DNA from: Fidelibacterota bacterium
GTDB taxonomy: Bacteria; Fidelibacterota; SORT01
Direction of reading: 5' to 3'
NCBI GenBank assembly: GCA_022571215.1
Contig: JACZYG010000006.1
Location: 48,578-112,577, forward strand
DNA: 64,000 nucleotides
A program made the position numbers and the translations under genes. Shown here piece by piece: positions 38,917 to 48,340 of this stretch (position 1 is its first letter; each line of letters starts with the position of its first letter). The notes below the pieces were generated by a model. The model did not search any database, was not told where the DNA came from, and saw nothing but the letters and a program-made list of their open reading frames with translations.

Positions 38917-39682
38917 ATTTAAATTCACGAAAATGCATGGGACTGAAAATGACTTTGTCGTAATTAACGCCATGATCGAACCGCCGCCCGAGCTTGATGA
39001 TAATAAAGTCAGGGAAATTTGTGATAGAAGAAAGGGTGTGGGAGCGGATGGTATTTTGATTATCCAAGAAAAACCCGGTTATGATTTCCATATGAGGTAT
39101 CTGAACGCAGACGGTAGCGAAGGTGGTATGTGCGGAAATGGAGCAAGGTGCGCGGTGAAATTTGCAGGTGAATTATTAAACAAGTCTGAATTAAATTTCA
39201 CAGCTTCCGACGGAGAACACAGAGGATGGGTTGACGATGATTCAGTTCGCGTGACTATCACCGCGAACGCTGAAGCAGATAAGCGCCTTGTAGATGGTAG
39301 AGAAGGATATTTTATAGACACAGGTTCGCCGCACTTTGTCACCGCTTTGAATGAAGTGGATGAAGATGACCTGATAGGGGTCGGGAGAAAGATTAGGTTC
39401 GACAGCTCGTTTGAAAATGGCGCCAATGTTGATTTTTTAAATATAAAGGATAACGAATTTTTCGTCCGGACATATGAGAGGGGTGTGGAAAACGAAACCA
39501 ATTCTTGCGGTACCGGCGCCGTTGCCGTCGCGCTGGTCCTTAACCAGACCAAGTCTGTTGATTTTCCGATAGAGCTTATATTTCCGGGTGGCAGGTTATC
39601 TGTAGATAAGAGCGATATTGAAGGTGAGGTGATATTGGGAGGAGCCGTAAAAAAAGTCTTTCAAGGCAGTGTTTTTTTGTGA
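38906..39682 (+). CDS. dapF: Diaminopimelate epimerase
   Basis: Interconverts LL- and meso-diaminopimelate for lysine and peptidoglycan. The 258 residues carry both active-site cysteines: Cys76 in GGMCGNGARC and Cys201 in NSCGTGAVA. MHGTENDFVVI at 10-20 and FPGG near 228 are family segments. It begins inside the end of the previous gene. It is followed after about 55 bases by the sugar-nucleotide gene. Confidence 0.96.
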   Translation: MKNKFKFTKMHGTENDFVVINAMIEPPPELDDNKVREICDRRKGVGADGILIIQEKPGYDFHMRYLNADGSEGGMCGNGARCAVKFAGELLNKSELNFTASDGEHRGWVDDDSVRVTITANAEADKRLVDGREGYFIDTGSPHFVTALNEVDEDDLIGVGRKIRFDSSFENGANVDFLNIKDNEFFVRTYERGVENETNSCGTGAVAVALVLNQTKSVDFPIELIFPGGRLSVDKSDIEGEVILGGAVKKVFQGSVFL

Positions 39683-39737
39683 TAAATTATGCAAGAAATG
39701 ATGATATCAGTCTTAGCTGTCATTGAGGAATAAATTG

Positions 39738-40799
39738 ATGTATGCAGTAATAATTGCCGGTGGACGGGGAGAGCGATTCTGGCCTTACAGCAGGTTGCAC
39801 AAACCTAAACAATTGTTGAATATGGTCGGTAATATAAGCATGCTTCGGGCGACCTATGATCGGATATTAAAGATAGTACCGGCTGAAAATATTATCATAG
39901 TGACAAATAAGATTCTATCCGGAGGGGTCAGCAATCTTATTCCCGAATTGAAACCTCAAAACGTGCTCATCGAACCTAAAGCCCGCAATACCGCGCCCGC
40001 AATCGGTCTCGCAGCTTTGTACATAAGTGAAACGGACCCGGATGCTGTTATGGCCGTATTTCCGGCTGATCATGTAATAAAGAATCAGACAAAATTCGCT
40101 CAGGCGCTTAAACGAGCCAGAAAAACTGCGGAACGAACCGACGGTTTGGTGACCATCGGGATCACTCCGAAGGGACCCGAAACGGGATACGGATATATTC
40201 AAGCAATACTGACTCAAGAGAATCAGGGAAGTTATAAGGTCAGGGCATTTGCCGAAAAACCGACCTTCGGAACCGCGAAACGATTTATTAAGAGCGGTGA
40301 TTTCTTTTGGAACAGCGGAATATTCATCTGGAAAGCATCTGCGATTTTACGGGAGATGGAGGAAAATATACCGGAAATTTATGAACCTCTCGCCAAACTT
40401 TCCGGTCATTTTAACTCCAAAAGTTTTACCGGGAAATTGAATAAAGCGTTTTCGGCTATAAGAGCCACATCAATTGATTATGCTGTAATGGAAGTGTCAC
40501 AAAACGTTCATATGGTTAAAGGCGATTTCGAGTGGAATGATCTCGGCTCGTGGGAAGCGCTATATTCGCTCAGCAGAAAAAATAAACATGGAAATGTCAT
40601 AGATGGTGATGTAATCACGATAGATACTTCGAATACGCTGATAAAATCTTCAGGGAAATTTGTCGCTACAATAGGGCTTGAAAATATGATCGTGATAGCA
40701 ACCGACGATGTGTTTTTGGTAGCTCCCCGGGACAGGGCGCAGGAGATAAAAGAAATAGTTGATTCACTAAAAAAAGGATCGTTAAAAAAATATCTCTAA
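39738..40799 (+). CDS. manC: Mannose-1-phosphate guanylyltransferase
   Basis: Forms GDP-mannose from GTP and mannose 1-phosphate for glycan synthesis. The ATG at 39738 gives 353 residues starting directly with the nucleotidyltransferase strand; a TTG at 39723 would add five. Key motifs are IIAGGRGERFWPYSR, the metal-site FPADH, GYGYI, FAEKP and FFWNSGIFIWK. The C-terminal phosphomannose isomerase domain of bifunctional enzymes is absent. A GDP-glucose or similar specificity is possible but less likely. Confidence 0.9.
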   Translation: MYAVIIAGGRGERFWPYSRLHKPKQLLNMVGNISMLRATYDRILKIVPAENIIIVTNKILSGGVSNLIPELKPQNVLIEPKARNTAPAIGLAALYISETDPDAVMAVFPADHVIKNQTKFAQALKRARKTAERTDGLVTIGITPKGPETGYGYIQAILTQENQGSYKVRAFAEKPTFGTAKRFIKSGDFFWNSGIFIWKASAILREMEENIPEIYEPLAKLSGHFNSKSFTGKLNKAFSAIRATSIDYAVMEVSQNVHMVKGDFEWNDLGSWEALYSLSRKNKHGNVIDGDVITIDTSNTLIKSSGKFVATIGLENMIVIATDDVFLVAPRDRAQEIKEIVDSLKKGSLKKYL

Positions 40800-41077
40800 T
40801 GAAAGCGGAAAAGTTGTTAATCGAGCTGGAAAGTCTCGCTGAGAAACTTGGATTAGATCTGAGATACGAACATGGAGATTTTCAGGGAGATTATTGTATC
40901 GTCAAGGAGGATGGCAAAATAATTATCCAAAAAAAAGCTAGTCTGGATAAAAGGATAGCGGTACTTGCGAGGGGGTTAGGGAGAATGGATTTTGGAAACA
41001 TATATGTTCTGCCTGAATTGAGAAAACTTCTTGAGCCTGATGGTATGAATAAGGAAGAAGAGGATGAGTCCTCTTGA
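40799..41077 (+). CDS. Small conserved-looking protein of unknown function
   Basis: A 92-residue soluble protein, acidic at the C terminus (EEEDESS). The N-terminal half is helical (AEKLLIELESLAEKLGLDL), followed by a beta hairpin (GDYCIVKEDGKIIIQKKAS) and another helix. I do not recognise the family with certainty. The start ATG overlaps the previous stop (TAATGA) and the end overlaps the TTG of the next gene, so it is almost certainly translated as part of this operon. Confidence 0.72.
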   Translation: MKAEKLLIELESLAEKLGLDLRYEHGDFQGDYCIVKEDGKIIIQKKASLDKRIAVLARGLGRMDFGNIYVLPELRKLLEPDGMNKEEEDESS

Positions 41078-43005
41078 CTCCGAAGTTCAGGAATTTACTG
41101 ACAAAATTATTACTATTAGTCACTTATCTTTTACTCTTCTGGGGCTTGGATCAATTCAATGTAGAGGCTGTTGATAGCTTTCTGCTATTTATAATTCCTA
41201 TTTCACTGATTTTACTGAGCTATTCTTATCTGAATAATCTGTATGAGCGACTGTTAAGGAACCTATCATCCAAGCGGACTTTTCCCGTTTTTGATAAATT
41301 GGTGGATTACACATCTTCATATAAGTATGGTTCGGATTATTCCCAATTCGTCGAAGGAATCGCTAAACTTCTATCGGTCGATTTGAATATGAAAATGACA
41401 TCTATTTTCATGGATAGCGGGAAGGCTTTCACTCAGGATGCCGTTTACGGCGCGGAAGATGGAAAAGAATTAAAATTGAGTGTAATAGGAGGTGGAAATT
41501 TTGAAGAGCTGCTTGTTTCAACGGATGATTATATAAAATTAGAGAAGGATCTATTTTTCCGGACCGTAGAAAATAAGCGATTATGTCTGTTATGTATTGA
41601 AAAGGGTTTTAGTTACGTGATTCCCTTGAAGATAGATGATAAACCTGTAGGAATGATATTTTCTGAGACGCTGGATGAAGATTATTTTGTCGGAGAAAAC
41701 GGGAAATCTTTTAGAAATGCGCTTAATTCCTTAAGTAAACGGCTGAGGATGAGTAAGTTGAATTCCATTCTTGAAAAGGAATATGATAGAAAAAATACTA
41801 TGTTGGGTTTGACCGAAAAGTTGTCGGCTCTTGATGATGCGGAAGAACTGTTGAAATCAGTTTTGGAGTATCTGTCGGGAGTGATTAGCTTTGATGCAGC
41901 AGGAATATTCCTCGTAAAAGGCAAAGATAAAAAAATCATCAATCGGCATCAGGTAGGCTATGACAATAAGAGGTTGAAAGAGCTCGACTTAAAAGTCGGC
42001 AAGGGGGTGATTGGGATGAGTATCGAGCAAAAAAAGGCGATCCTTATCCCTGACGTAGCGTATGAACCCGCATATATCCCGGTGAGAGAAACTACAGGTT
42101 CTGAGATTTGTGTTCCGCTGATAAGAAGAGGCATCGTTATCGGCGCCTTCAACGTGGAAAATGATGAGACATATGCTTACGGATTTGATGATCTCGAGAT
42201 GTTGACGGGTATCTCTAATATAGCCGCAGTGGCGATTGATAACGCAATTCTTTTTAAGGAATTTAAGGAGAAGGAGGAACTCGAACGTGACCTGACCATT
42301 GCCGCGGACATTCAAAGGGCGCTGCTTCCTATTAATCTTCCCGATTTTCCCGGTTTGGAAATTGAGGCATCCACAATTCCGAGTAAATTAGTCGGGGGTG
42401 ACCTGTATGATGTGTCCTCATTCGCAAGCGGACGGATTTCCATTGCCATAGGGGATGTGTCGGGCAAGGGTGTTCCAGCCGCAATTTTGATGGCAAATTT
42501 ATACGCTTCTTATAAAAGCCTGGCAAGAACCAATCTTCCCGTAGAAAATTTACTCTCCAATCTCAATGAAATAATCTATGACAATACCGCGGATGACAGA
42601 TACGCAACTTTTTTCTACGGCGTTTACGACCCTGATGATCGTAAAATGGCATATTGCAACGGGGGGCATAATCCGCCGATCCTGCTGCGAATAGATGGCA
42701 GTATCGAACTTCTGAAGGTAGGAGGTCCTGCCATTGGGTTTGTAACAGATGGAGAATATAGTTCGGAAGTAATAGAATTCTCTGTTGGCGATTATTTGGT
42801 ATTATACACTGACGGAGTTACGGAAGCTGAAGATCCTTCAGGTAATTTTTATGGAAACGAGAGGTTGGAAGCTCTGTTGACTAAAACCAAATCCACCTCG
42901 GCGTTAAAATTGAGTGAAGAGATAATGAAAGATTTGAACAGATTCAGAAAAGGAAGTAACCAACCGTCTGATGATATTACCCTTATTTGTATAAAGATTA
43001 TCTGA
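41074..43005 (+). CDS. Membrane-anchored GAF / RsbU-type PP2C phosphatase
   Basis: A 643-residue signalling protein. It has two N-terminal membrane helices (about 8-26 and 33-52), a GAF-like region (about 85-215), a second clear GAF domain (about 255-395, with VGKGVIGMSIEQKKAILIPD), a linker helix, and a SpoIIE/RsbU PP2C domain. That domain shows ADIQRALLP, VGGDLYDV, IGDVSGKGVPAA, CNGGHNPP and YTDGVTEAED, with metal Asp residues intact, so it is probably an active Ser/Thr phosphatase acting on an anti-sigma antagonist. No antagonist, kinase or sigma-B-like gene is adjacent. The start is TTG. Confidence 0.88.
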   Translation: MTPKFRNLLTKLLLLVTYLLLFWGLDQFNVEAVDSFLLFIIPISLILLSYSYLNNLYERLLRNLSSKRTFPVFDKLVDYTSSYKYGSDYSQFVEGIAKLLSVDLNMKMTSIFMDSGKAFTQDAVYGAEDGKELKLSVIGGGNFEELLVSTDDYIKLEKDLFFRTVENKRLCLLCIEKGFSYVIPLKIDDKPVGMIFSETLDEDYFVGENGKSFRNALNSLSKRLRMSKLNSILEKEYDRKNTMLGLTEKLSALDDAEELLKSVLEYLSGVISFDAAGIFLVKGKDKKIINRHQVGYDNKRLKELDLKVGKGVIGMSIEQKKAILIPDVAYEPAYIPVRETTGSEICVPLIRRGIVIGAFNVENDETYAYGFDDLEMLTGISNIAAVAIDNAILFKEFKEKEELERDLTIAADIQRALLPINLPDFPGLEIEASTIPSKLVGGDLYDVSSFASGRISIAIGDVSGKGVPAAILMANLYASYKSLARTNLPVENLLSNLNEIIYDNTADDRYATFFYGVYDPDDRKMAYCNGGHNPPILLRIDGSIELLKVGGPAIGFVTDGEYSSEVIEFSVGDYLVLYTDGVTEAEDPSGNFYGNERLEALLTKTKSTSALKLSEEIMKDLNRFRKGSNQPSDDITLICIKII

Positions 43006-43027
43006 TTCGGTACGGCTTGATAAGAGC

Positions 43028-43056
43028 TTGACAGTGCAGAATAATTTACTTAAAGT
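43028..43056 (+). promoter_or_regulatory. Candidate promoter of acyl-CoA ligase gene
   Basis: TTGACA at 43028-43033, 17 bp, TAAAGT at 43051-43056, 27 bases before the ATG. Confidence 0.5.
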
Positions 43057-43083
43057 AAAATGCAATTTTTAGAAGGTTGATGG

Positions 43084-44595
43084 ATGATATTACAAGATTA
43101 TCTCAAAGAAAATGTCAATAAAGATCCCGATGGATTGTTTTTGATATCGGGTGAAGAGCAATATACATATCGTCAATTTTATGAAGAAGTCAATGGATAC
43201 GCTACAGGATTAAAAGAGTTGGGAATAGAAAAGGGTGACCGGGTGGGTTTGATGCTCCCGAATATTCCTGAATGGCCGATAGCGTATTGCGCTTTGTTAT
43301 CAGTAGAAGCAATTGTCGTCCCTTTAAACATCATGTTGAAAGAAAACGAGCTTCGCAACCAAATCAATGATTGCAAAGCCAAAGCAGTGATATTTTGGTA
43401 CGGATTTTCCGACTTACTCTTAAAAGCGGCTGCTGGCCCTGACTGCAGCATATTGATACAATGCAGAGGGGAGAAAATTCAGGGAATAAATGATTTTTCT
43501 GACCTGAAGCTGAAAGCTGACGGGTCTGATGGCGCTGCTTCAGCATCAGATGACGATACATGCTCAATTATTTATACGTCAGGAACCACCGGAACAGCAT
43601 TAGGTGTGGAACTGACCCACAAAAATATTATAAAGAATGCCGAATCTTGTTCAAAATTTCTCCCCCTTGACCGCTCTGAAGTTATAATGGGGGTCATACC
43701 TCTATTCCATTCGTTCGGGCATACGGCGATATTGAATCTTGCGGTTATATTGGGAGCTACAATCGTTTTGGTCGAAAAGTTTGATCCTTATAATATAAGC
43801 AAATTGATTATATCTCATTCACCGAGTCTGTTTTTTGGAGTTCCGTCAATGTATTATGCTATCTTGCACGATGATAGAGTTTCTCGAAGTACTTTTGAAA
43901 ATGTAAAATATTGTATATCCGGCGCGGCTAAATTAGATATGAACCTCTTGGAAGAATTTGAAAACAAATATAACTGTTTGATTCTTGAAGGATATGGACT
44001 CACCGAAGCCGGACCTGTAGTTGCATTTAACCGGAATGCTTCACTGCGAAGAAAAGGTTCTGTCGGGTTACCGATAGATGGAGTCGAAATAAAATTGGTG
44101 GATAATGAAGGAGAGCGAGTTTCTCAAGGCGACATAGGGGAGCTGTTAGTCCGGGGAAATAGCATAATGAAGGGTTATTGGGGTAATCAGAGGGAGTACG
44201 ATGCAAGACTTGTTGACGGGTGGCTATGTACCGGAGACCTCGCAAGGATGGATGATGAAGGTTACTATTATGTAGTGGACAGAAAGACCGATATGATTAT
44301 AAAACATGGGTTTAACGTGTATCCGAGGGAAATCGAGGACGAGCTGCAATCGCATCCTGAAATAATAGAGTGTTCCGTATTCGGAATACCGAATACGGCG
44401 GTAGGTGAAAAAATTAAAGCCTGTATCGTTTCAAAGAAGGATTCGACTTCGACGGAGGAAGATATCAGATATTATTGCGAAGAAAGAATGGCTTCTTACA
44501 AAGTACCGGATATAGTGGAATTTGTGGCGGAATTACCAAGAAACGCTTCCGGAAAGGTGTTGAAAAAGTCATTGCGAATGTTACATGAAAACTAA
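43084..44595 (+). CDS. AMP-forming acyl-CoA ligase (FadD-like)
   Basis: Adenylate-forming enzyme, probably a fatty-acid or carboxylate CoA ligase. In 503 residues the core motifs are YTSGTTG at 164-170, GYGLTEAGP near 306, the DGWLCTGDL block near 377, DRKTDMI and the C-terminal catalytic Lys491 in RNASGKVLKK. The P-loop-like motif is odd: the usual TGxPKG reads TGTALG, so the conserved Pro and Lys (position 173) are missing. The C-terminal Lys is kept, so activity is plausible. Substrate unknown. The next gene follows 11 bases later. Confidence 0.87.
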   Translation: MILQDYLKENVNKDPDGLFLISGEEQYTYRQFYEEVNGYATGLKELGIEKGDRVGLMLPNIPEWPIAYCALLSVEAIVVPLNIMLKENELRNQINDCKAKAVIFWYGFSDLLLKAAAGPDCSILIQCRGEKIQGINDFSDLKLKADGSDGAASASDDDTCSIIYTSGTTGTALGVELTHKNIIKNAESCSKFLPLDRSEVIMGVIPLFHSFGHTAILNLAVILGATIVLVEKFDPYNISKLIISHSPSLFFGVPSMYYAILHDDRVSRSTFENVKYCISGAAKLDMNLLEEFENKYNCLILEGYGLTEAGPVVAFNRNASLRRKGSVGLPIDGVEIKLVDNEGERVSQGDIGELLVRGNSIMKGYWGNQREYDARLVDGWLCTGDLARMDDEGYYYVVDRKTDMIIKHGFNVYPREIEDELQSHPEIIECSVFGIPNTAVGEKIKACIVSKKDSTSTEEDIRYYCEERMASYKVPDIVEFVAELPRNASGKVLKKSLRMLHEN

Positions 44596-44606
44596 GGAGA
44601 TCTAGA

Positions 44607-46688
44607 TTGAAAGAATATAAATCTAAAGATATCAGAAACTTAGCTCTTATTGGGCATTCAGGCTCCGGAAAAACTACACTGACCGAAGCGATGTTATTTA
44701 GCGCGCGGGCGATAAACAGACAAGGGAGTGTAGATGAGGGGACTACTACATCCGATTACAGAAATGATGAAAAAGAAAGAAAAATTTCCATTCAGACCTC
44801 ACTAAATCAATTTGAATTCGGCATCAATAAAATTACCGTCCTTGATACGCCCGGGTATTCTGATTTTGCGGGGGAGGTTAAAAGCGCGCTTAGAATAGCG
44901 GATATGGCGATCATCACGGTACACGCCGTAGCCGGTATTGAAGTGGGAACCGAACAAGTCTGGGGGTTTGCGAAGGAACGAAATTTAGGTACGCTGCTGG
45001 TCGTAAATTTGCTGGATAAAGAAAATTCAAATTTTGACAGAATTGTTTCCGTTGCCGCAGAGCGGCTTGGAAACGGAGTACTACCCGTGCAATTTCCCGT
45101 CAATGAGGGAGTGGGATTCGACTCGATTATTGATGTGCTGCAGGGGAAATTAATCAAATTCTCAAAGGACGGAAGCGGCAAGGAAGAAAAGAGTGATATT
45201 CCGGATGAGTACGAAGAACGCGCGGCTAAATTCAAACAGTCGTTGATTGACTCAGCGGCTGAAACAGACGACACGCTGCTTGAAAAGTATCTTGACAGCG
45301 GAGAATTGTCAAAAGAAGAACTTGAGTCAGGAATCAAAAACGGGATCGCTTCCGGAACGATACATCCTTTATATTGTGTTTCCGCAGAAAAAAATATGGG
45401 TGTCAAAATCCTTCTCTCCGCCCTGTCGGATTATGGGGCTTCGCCTGTTGACGTTGCAAGACCATCCGGCACAAAACCGGGAAGTGACGATGTTATAGAA
45501 AGGAGCGTATCGGAAAACGAATCGACGTCAGCGTTTATATTCAAAACCGTTAGTGAGGCGCATGTGGGAGAGCTCTCATTCCTCAGAGTATATTCCGGCT
45601 CTGTTAAATCCGGGATGGATCTCACAAATTCTACTCAGAACAAACATGAACGAATTGCGCAGATGTACTCTATCAAAGGGCACGAACGTAAAGAAGTAGG
45701 GCAGGCGATTGCCGGAGACATAGCGGCTGTGGTCAAATTGAAAAGCACTCACACCGGTGATACTTTAAGCGATTCTGATAATCAAATAACGTATGAGAAG
45801 ACACAATACCCGGACACAGTGCTAACTGTCGCGGTCAGCGCGTTAGAGCAGGGAGATGAAGAAAAGATCGGAACGGGGCTTTCGGCATTGCACGCGGAAG
45901 ATCCGTCATTCCATCTCGAAATTGACGGTGAACTTTCCCAAATGCTTCTTCATACACAAGGTGAATTGCATATGGAAGTAATTCTTTCCAGACTGAAGGA
46001 ACGCTTCAATGTAGATTTAGAGAAGAATCCGCCGAAAATTCCCTATAGGGAAACTATCAAATCCGTGGGCGATCACAGGGCGAAATATAAAAAACAATCG
46101 GGCGGCAGAGGTCAATACGGAGATGCACACGTGAAGGTGGAACCGTTAAAGAGAGGAGCAGGATTTGAATTCGTAAACAAGATTGCGGGCGGTGTAATCC
46201 CCACAAAATTCATTCCTTCGGTTGAAAAGGGTATTGTAGAGAGCATTGGTAAAGGAATAATTGCGGACAGTAAGATAGTTGACCTCAAAGCGACAGTCTA
46301 TGACGGCTCCTACCACGCTGTTGATTCGTCCGATATCGCTTTTAAGATAGCGGGAGCGATGGCGTTTAAACAGGCATTTCTGAATGCCAAACCGGTTATT
46401 CTTGAACCGATCTATGATGTAAAGGTAAAAGTACCGGAAGAACATATGGGCGATGTCATGGGGGACCTTACGTCTCGAAGGGGAAAGATTAGCGGCATGG
46501 ATGCCGATGGACATTTTCAGATAATAAACGCAAAAGTTCCGCTTGCTGAATTATATAAATATTCTACCTCGATACGCTCCATAACGGCGGGCAGGGGATT
46601 GCACAGCCAAAGTTTTTCGCATTATGAGGAAACAACTATGGAAGTAGGGAAAAATATTATGAAAAAGGTAAGCAGTGAGGAAGAATAG
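44607..46688 (+). CDS. Elongation factor G-like GTPase
   Basis: A 693-residue EF-G paralogue. The G1 motif is GHSGSGKT at 16-23 (canonical EF-G has GHxDHGKT) and G3 is DTPGY at 80-84. G4 is NLLD at 134-137 in place of NKxD. Domains II to V follow in order, with the domain IV signature SGGRGQYGDAHVKVEP. These features place it in the EF-G-like group, not in the main translocase. Its role (recycling, stress, or none in translocation) cannot be told. The start is TTG with AAGGAG. Confidence 0.88.
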   Translation: MKEYKSKDIRNLALIGHSGSGKTTLTEAMLFSARAINRQGSVDEGTTTSDYRNDEKERKISIQTSLNQFEFGINKITVLDTPGYSDFAGEVKSALRIADMAIITVHAVAGIEVGTEQVWGFAKERNLGTLLVVNLLDKENSNFDRIVSVAAERLGNGVLPVQFPVNEGVGFDSIIDVLQGKLIKFSKDGSGKEEKSDIPDEYEERAAKFKQSLIDSAAETDDTLLEKYLDSGELSKEELESGIKNGIASGTIHPLYCVSAEKNMGVKILLSALSDYGASPVDVARPSGTKPGSDDVIERSVSENESTSAFIFKTVSEAHVGELSFLRVYSGSVKSGMDLTNSTQNKHERIAQMYSIKGHERKEVGQAIAGDIAAVVKLKSTHTGDTLSDSDNQITYEKTQYPDTVLTVAVSALEQGDEEKIGTGLSALHAEDPSFHLEIDGELSQMLLHTQGELHMEVILSRLKERFNVDLEKNPPKIPYRETIKSVGDHRAKYKKQSGGRGQYGDAHVKVEPLKRGAGFEFVNKIAGGVIPTKFIPSVEKGIVESIGKGIIADSKIVDLKATVYDGSYHAVDSSDIAFKIAGAMAFKQAFLNAKPVILEPIYDVKVKVPEEHMGDVMGDLTSRRGKISGMDADGHFQIINAKVPLAELYKYSTSIRSITAGRGLHSQSFSHYEETTMEVGKNIMKKVSSEEE

Positions 46689-46719
46689 TCTTGCTGAATG
46701 ATGGAGGTAAAAGAAGCTA

Positions 46720-47247
46720 ATGCCAAATTCTGATAACAGACTTTGGGCTCCCTGGCGAATGGAGTACATCGAAAGGGAATTGCTGGGAGATTCAGATGAG
46801 TGTTTTTTATGTGAAAAATTCGAGTCGAAGGAAGATGAGAAAAATCTTATTCTTATGAGGGGAAAGACGAGTTTTGTTGTAATGAACCTATATCCGTATA
46901 ATAACGCTCATCTAATGGTGTGTCCTCAGAGGCATCTTTCAGAATACACCGCTTTAAACTCGTCCGAAAGAAGCGAATGTCAGGAAGTTATAACTGGTTG
47001 TATGAAGATCATTAACTCCAAACTTAACCCTGATGGTTACAATGTCGGTCTCAACATTGGCAGAGCGGGCGGAGCGGGTTTAGAGGAGCATATTCACTGG
47101 CATATAGTTCCGAGATGGAGCGGTGACACAAATTTCATGCCTGTACTCGGACAAACGAAGGTAATGATGGAGGGTCTTGAGGATTCATTCATTAAATTAC
47201 GGCCTGATTTTGAAACACTTGAAATCTCGATCCTGGATCCAAAATAA
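46720..47247 (+). CDS. HIT family hydrolase/phosphorylase
   Basis: Histidine-triad nucleotide-binding protein, 175 residues. The triad HIHWH (His124, His126, His128) sits in GGAGLEEHIHWHIVPRW. An early LWAPWRMEYI and the CxxC at Cys28/Cys31 (ECFLCEKF) recall the Ap4A phosphorylase-like HIT proteins and a possible zinc site. TGGAGG precedes the ATG. The exact nucleotide substrate is unknown. Confidence 0.9.
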   Translation: MPNSDNRLWAPWRMEYIERELLGDSDECFLCEKFESKEDEKNLILMRGKTSFVVMNLYPYNNAHLMVCPQRHLSEYTALNSSERSECQEVITGCMKIINSKLNPDGYNVGLNIGRAGGAGLEEHIHWHIVPRWSGDTNFMPVLGQTKVMMEGLEDSFIKLRPDFETLEISILDPK

Positions 47248-47316
47248 ACCGAACAGCTCTATCTTAAATATTTCCTGAATACGGTTAATACAATAGTAAA
47301 AGGGTAAATTCTTAAT

Positions 47317-47973
47317 TTGGTTTTAAAAGATAATTATAAAGCGATAGCATTTGATTTTGACGGCACTCTTATTGAATCCATTGAAATGAAAACAAATGCG
47401 TTCAAAGAGCTTTTCTCTGAATATCCTGACGAATGGGAAGAGATAAAGGAATATCATCTCCAAAATGAGGGCATTTCGAGAGAGGTGAAAATACCCTACA
47501 TTTACAACAACTTTCTTGGGGTAGCGCTGTCAGCGGAAAAGGAGAAAGAAGCGGTAAAAGATTACTCTGATTTAGTTTATGAAAAGATGCTGACTATCCC
47601 GCTCGTAACTGGAGCAGACAAAATTATCACCGCTGAACGCGGTTCGCAGAAACAATTTATAGCTTCCGGCACTCCTGAATGGGAGCTTCGGCTTATTTTC
47701 GAAAAAAGAGGTCTTACAAAATATTTTGACGGTGTTTATGGCGCTCCGGCAAGCAAAGAGGAAATAGTCAGGAATTTCAGCAGTGAATCAGGTATACCAC
47801 CGGAAGAGATGTTATTCGTAGGCGATGCCCAATCGGATTATGAGGCGTCAAGAGTCTGCGGGATGGATTTTGTATGGCGAAAAAGACCGTATAACGCTAA
47901 AGAAATAACAACTGAGGGAGAATTGATAACGGTTAAAGACATGACAGAACTCTCCGAGTTGCTTAGGCATTAA
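47317..47973 (+). CDS. HAD-superfamily hydrolase (beta-phosphoglucomutase/Gph-like)
   Basis: A 218-residue HAD hydrolase with a helical C1 cap. Seen are the nucleophile motif AFDFDGTLIES (residues about 10-20), ASGTPEWEL as motif II, and VGDAQSDYEAS as the acidic motif IV. Phosphoglycolate or sugar-phosphate phosphatases look like this; no specific substrate can be named. The start is TTG at 47317 with AAAGGGT about 14 bases upstream. It is probably cytosolic. Confidence 0.83.
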   Translation: MVLKDNYKAIAFDFDGTLIESIEMKTNAFKELFSEYPDEWEEIKEYHLQNEGISREVKIPYIYNNFLGVALSAEKEKEAVKDYSDLVYEKMLTIPLVTGADKIITAERGSQKQFIASGTPEWELRLIFEKRGLTKYFDGVYGAPASKEEIVRNFSSESGIPPEEMLFVGDAQSDYEASRVCGMDFVWRKRPYNAKEITTEGELITVKDMTELSELLRH

Positions 47974-48076
47974 ATTTTGCCCACTCACTGGATTTCCTGA
48001 GCATATCCTTGCACATTGAGGCGTAAAAGATTAAATTACGGCAGATTTTTAACGAATTAGGGATGAAAGTAAAATT

Positions 48077-48244
48077 ATGTTGAAAAAAGAACTGTTAGAT
48101 ATATTAGTCTGTCCCAAGTGTAAAGGCGATTTGGAGTATTCTGAAGAAGAATCAAAACTCGATTGCCACTCTTGTAATCTATCCTATCGAGTTGATGATG
48201 ACATTCCTGTGATGCTTGTGGACGAAGCTACTCCCATCGAATAG
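48077..48244 (+). CDS. Trm112-family zinc-ribbon protein
   Basis: A short gene of 55 residues: [20 protein letters not shown] at the start, a second CxxC (Cys30, Cys33) and the ending [15 protein letters not shown]. The first pair is Cys12/Cys15. Length, zinc-ribbon spacing and the LVCPxCKG and IPVML motifs are those of the bacterial Trm112/YcaR family. Archaeal and eukaryotic Trm112 activates methyltransferases; the bacterial role is less clear. The gene ends with TAG. Confidence 0.9.
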   Translation: MLKKELLDILVCPKCKGDLEYSEEESKLDCHSCNLSYRVDDDIPVMLVDEATPIE

Positions 48245-48340
48245 GATCTGAATACTTTTATAAGACTTAATTCCCATCTTTATTCGGAAGGGAAAATATT
48301 AATCTGTGAATACAAACATCAAAAAAAAGGTCAGTGATAA

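Noticed and set aside
44807..45406. 199-codon minus-strand open frame
   Set aside because: Antisense shadow of the EF-G-like gene, Ser-rich, no recognisable domain.
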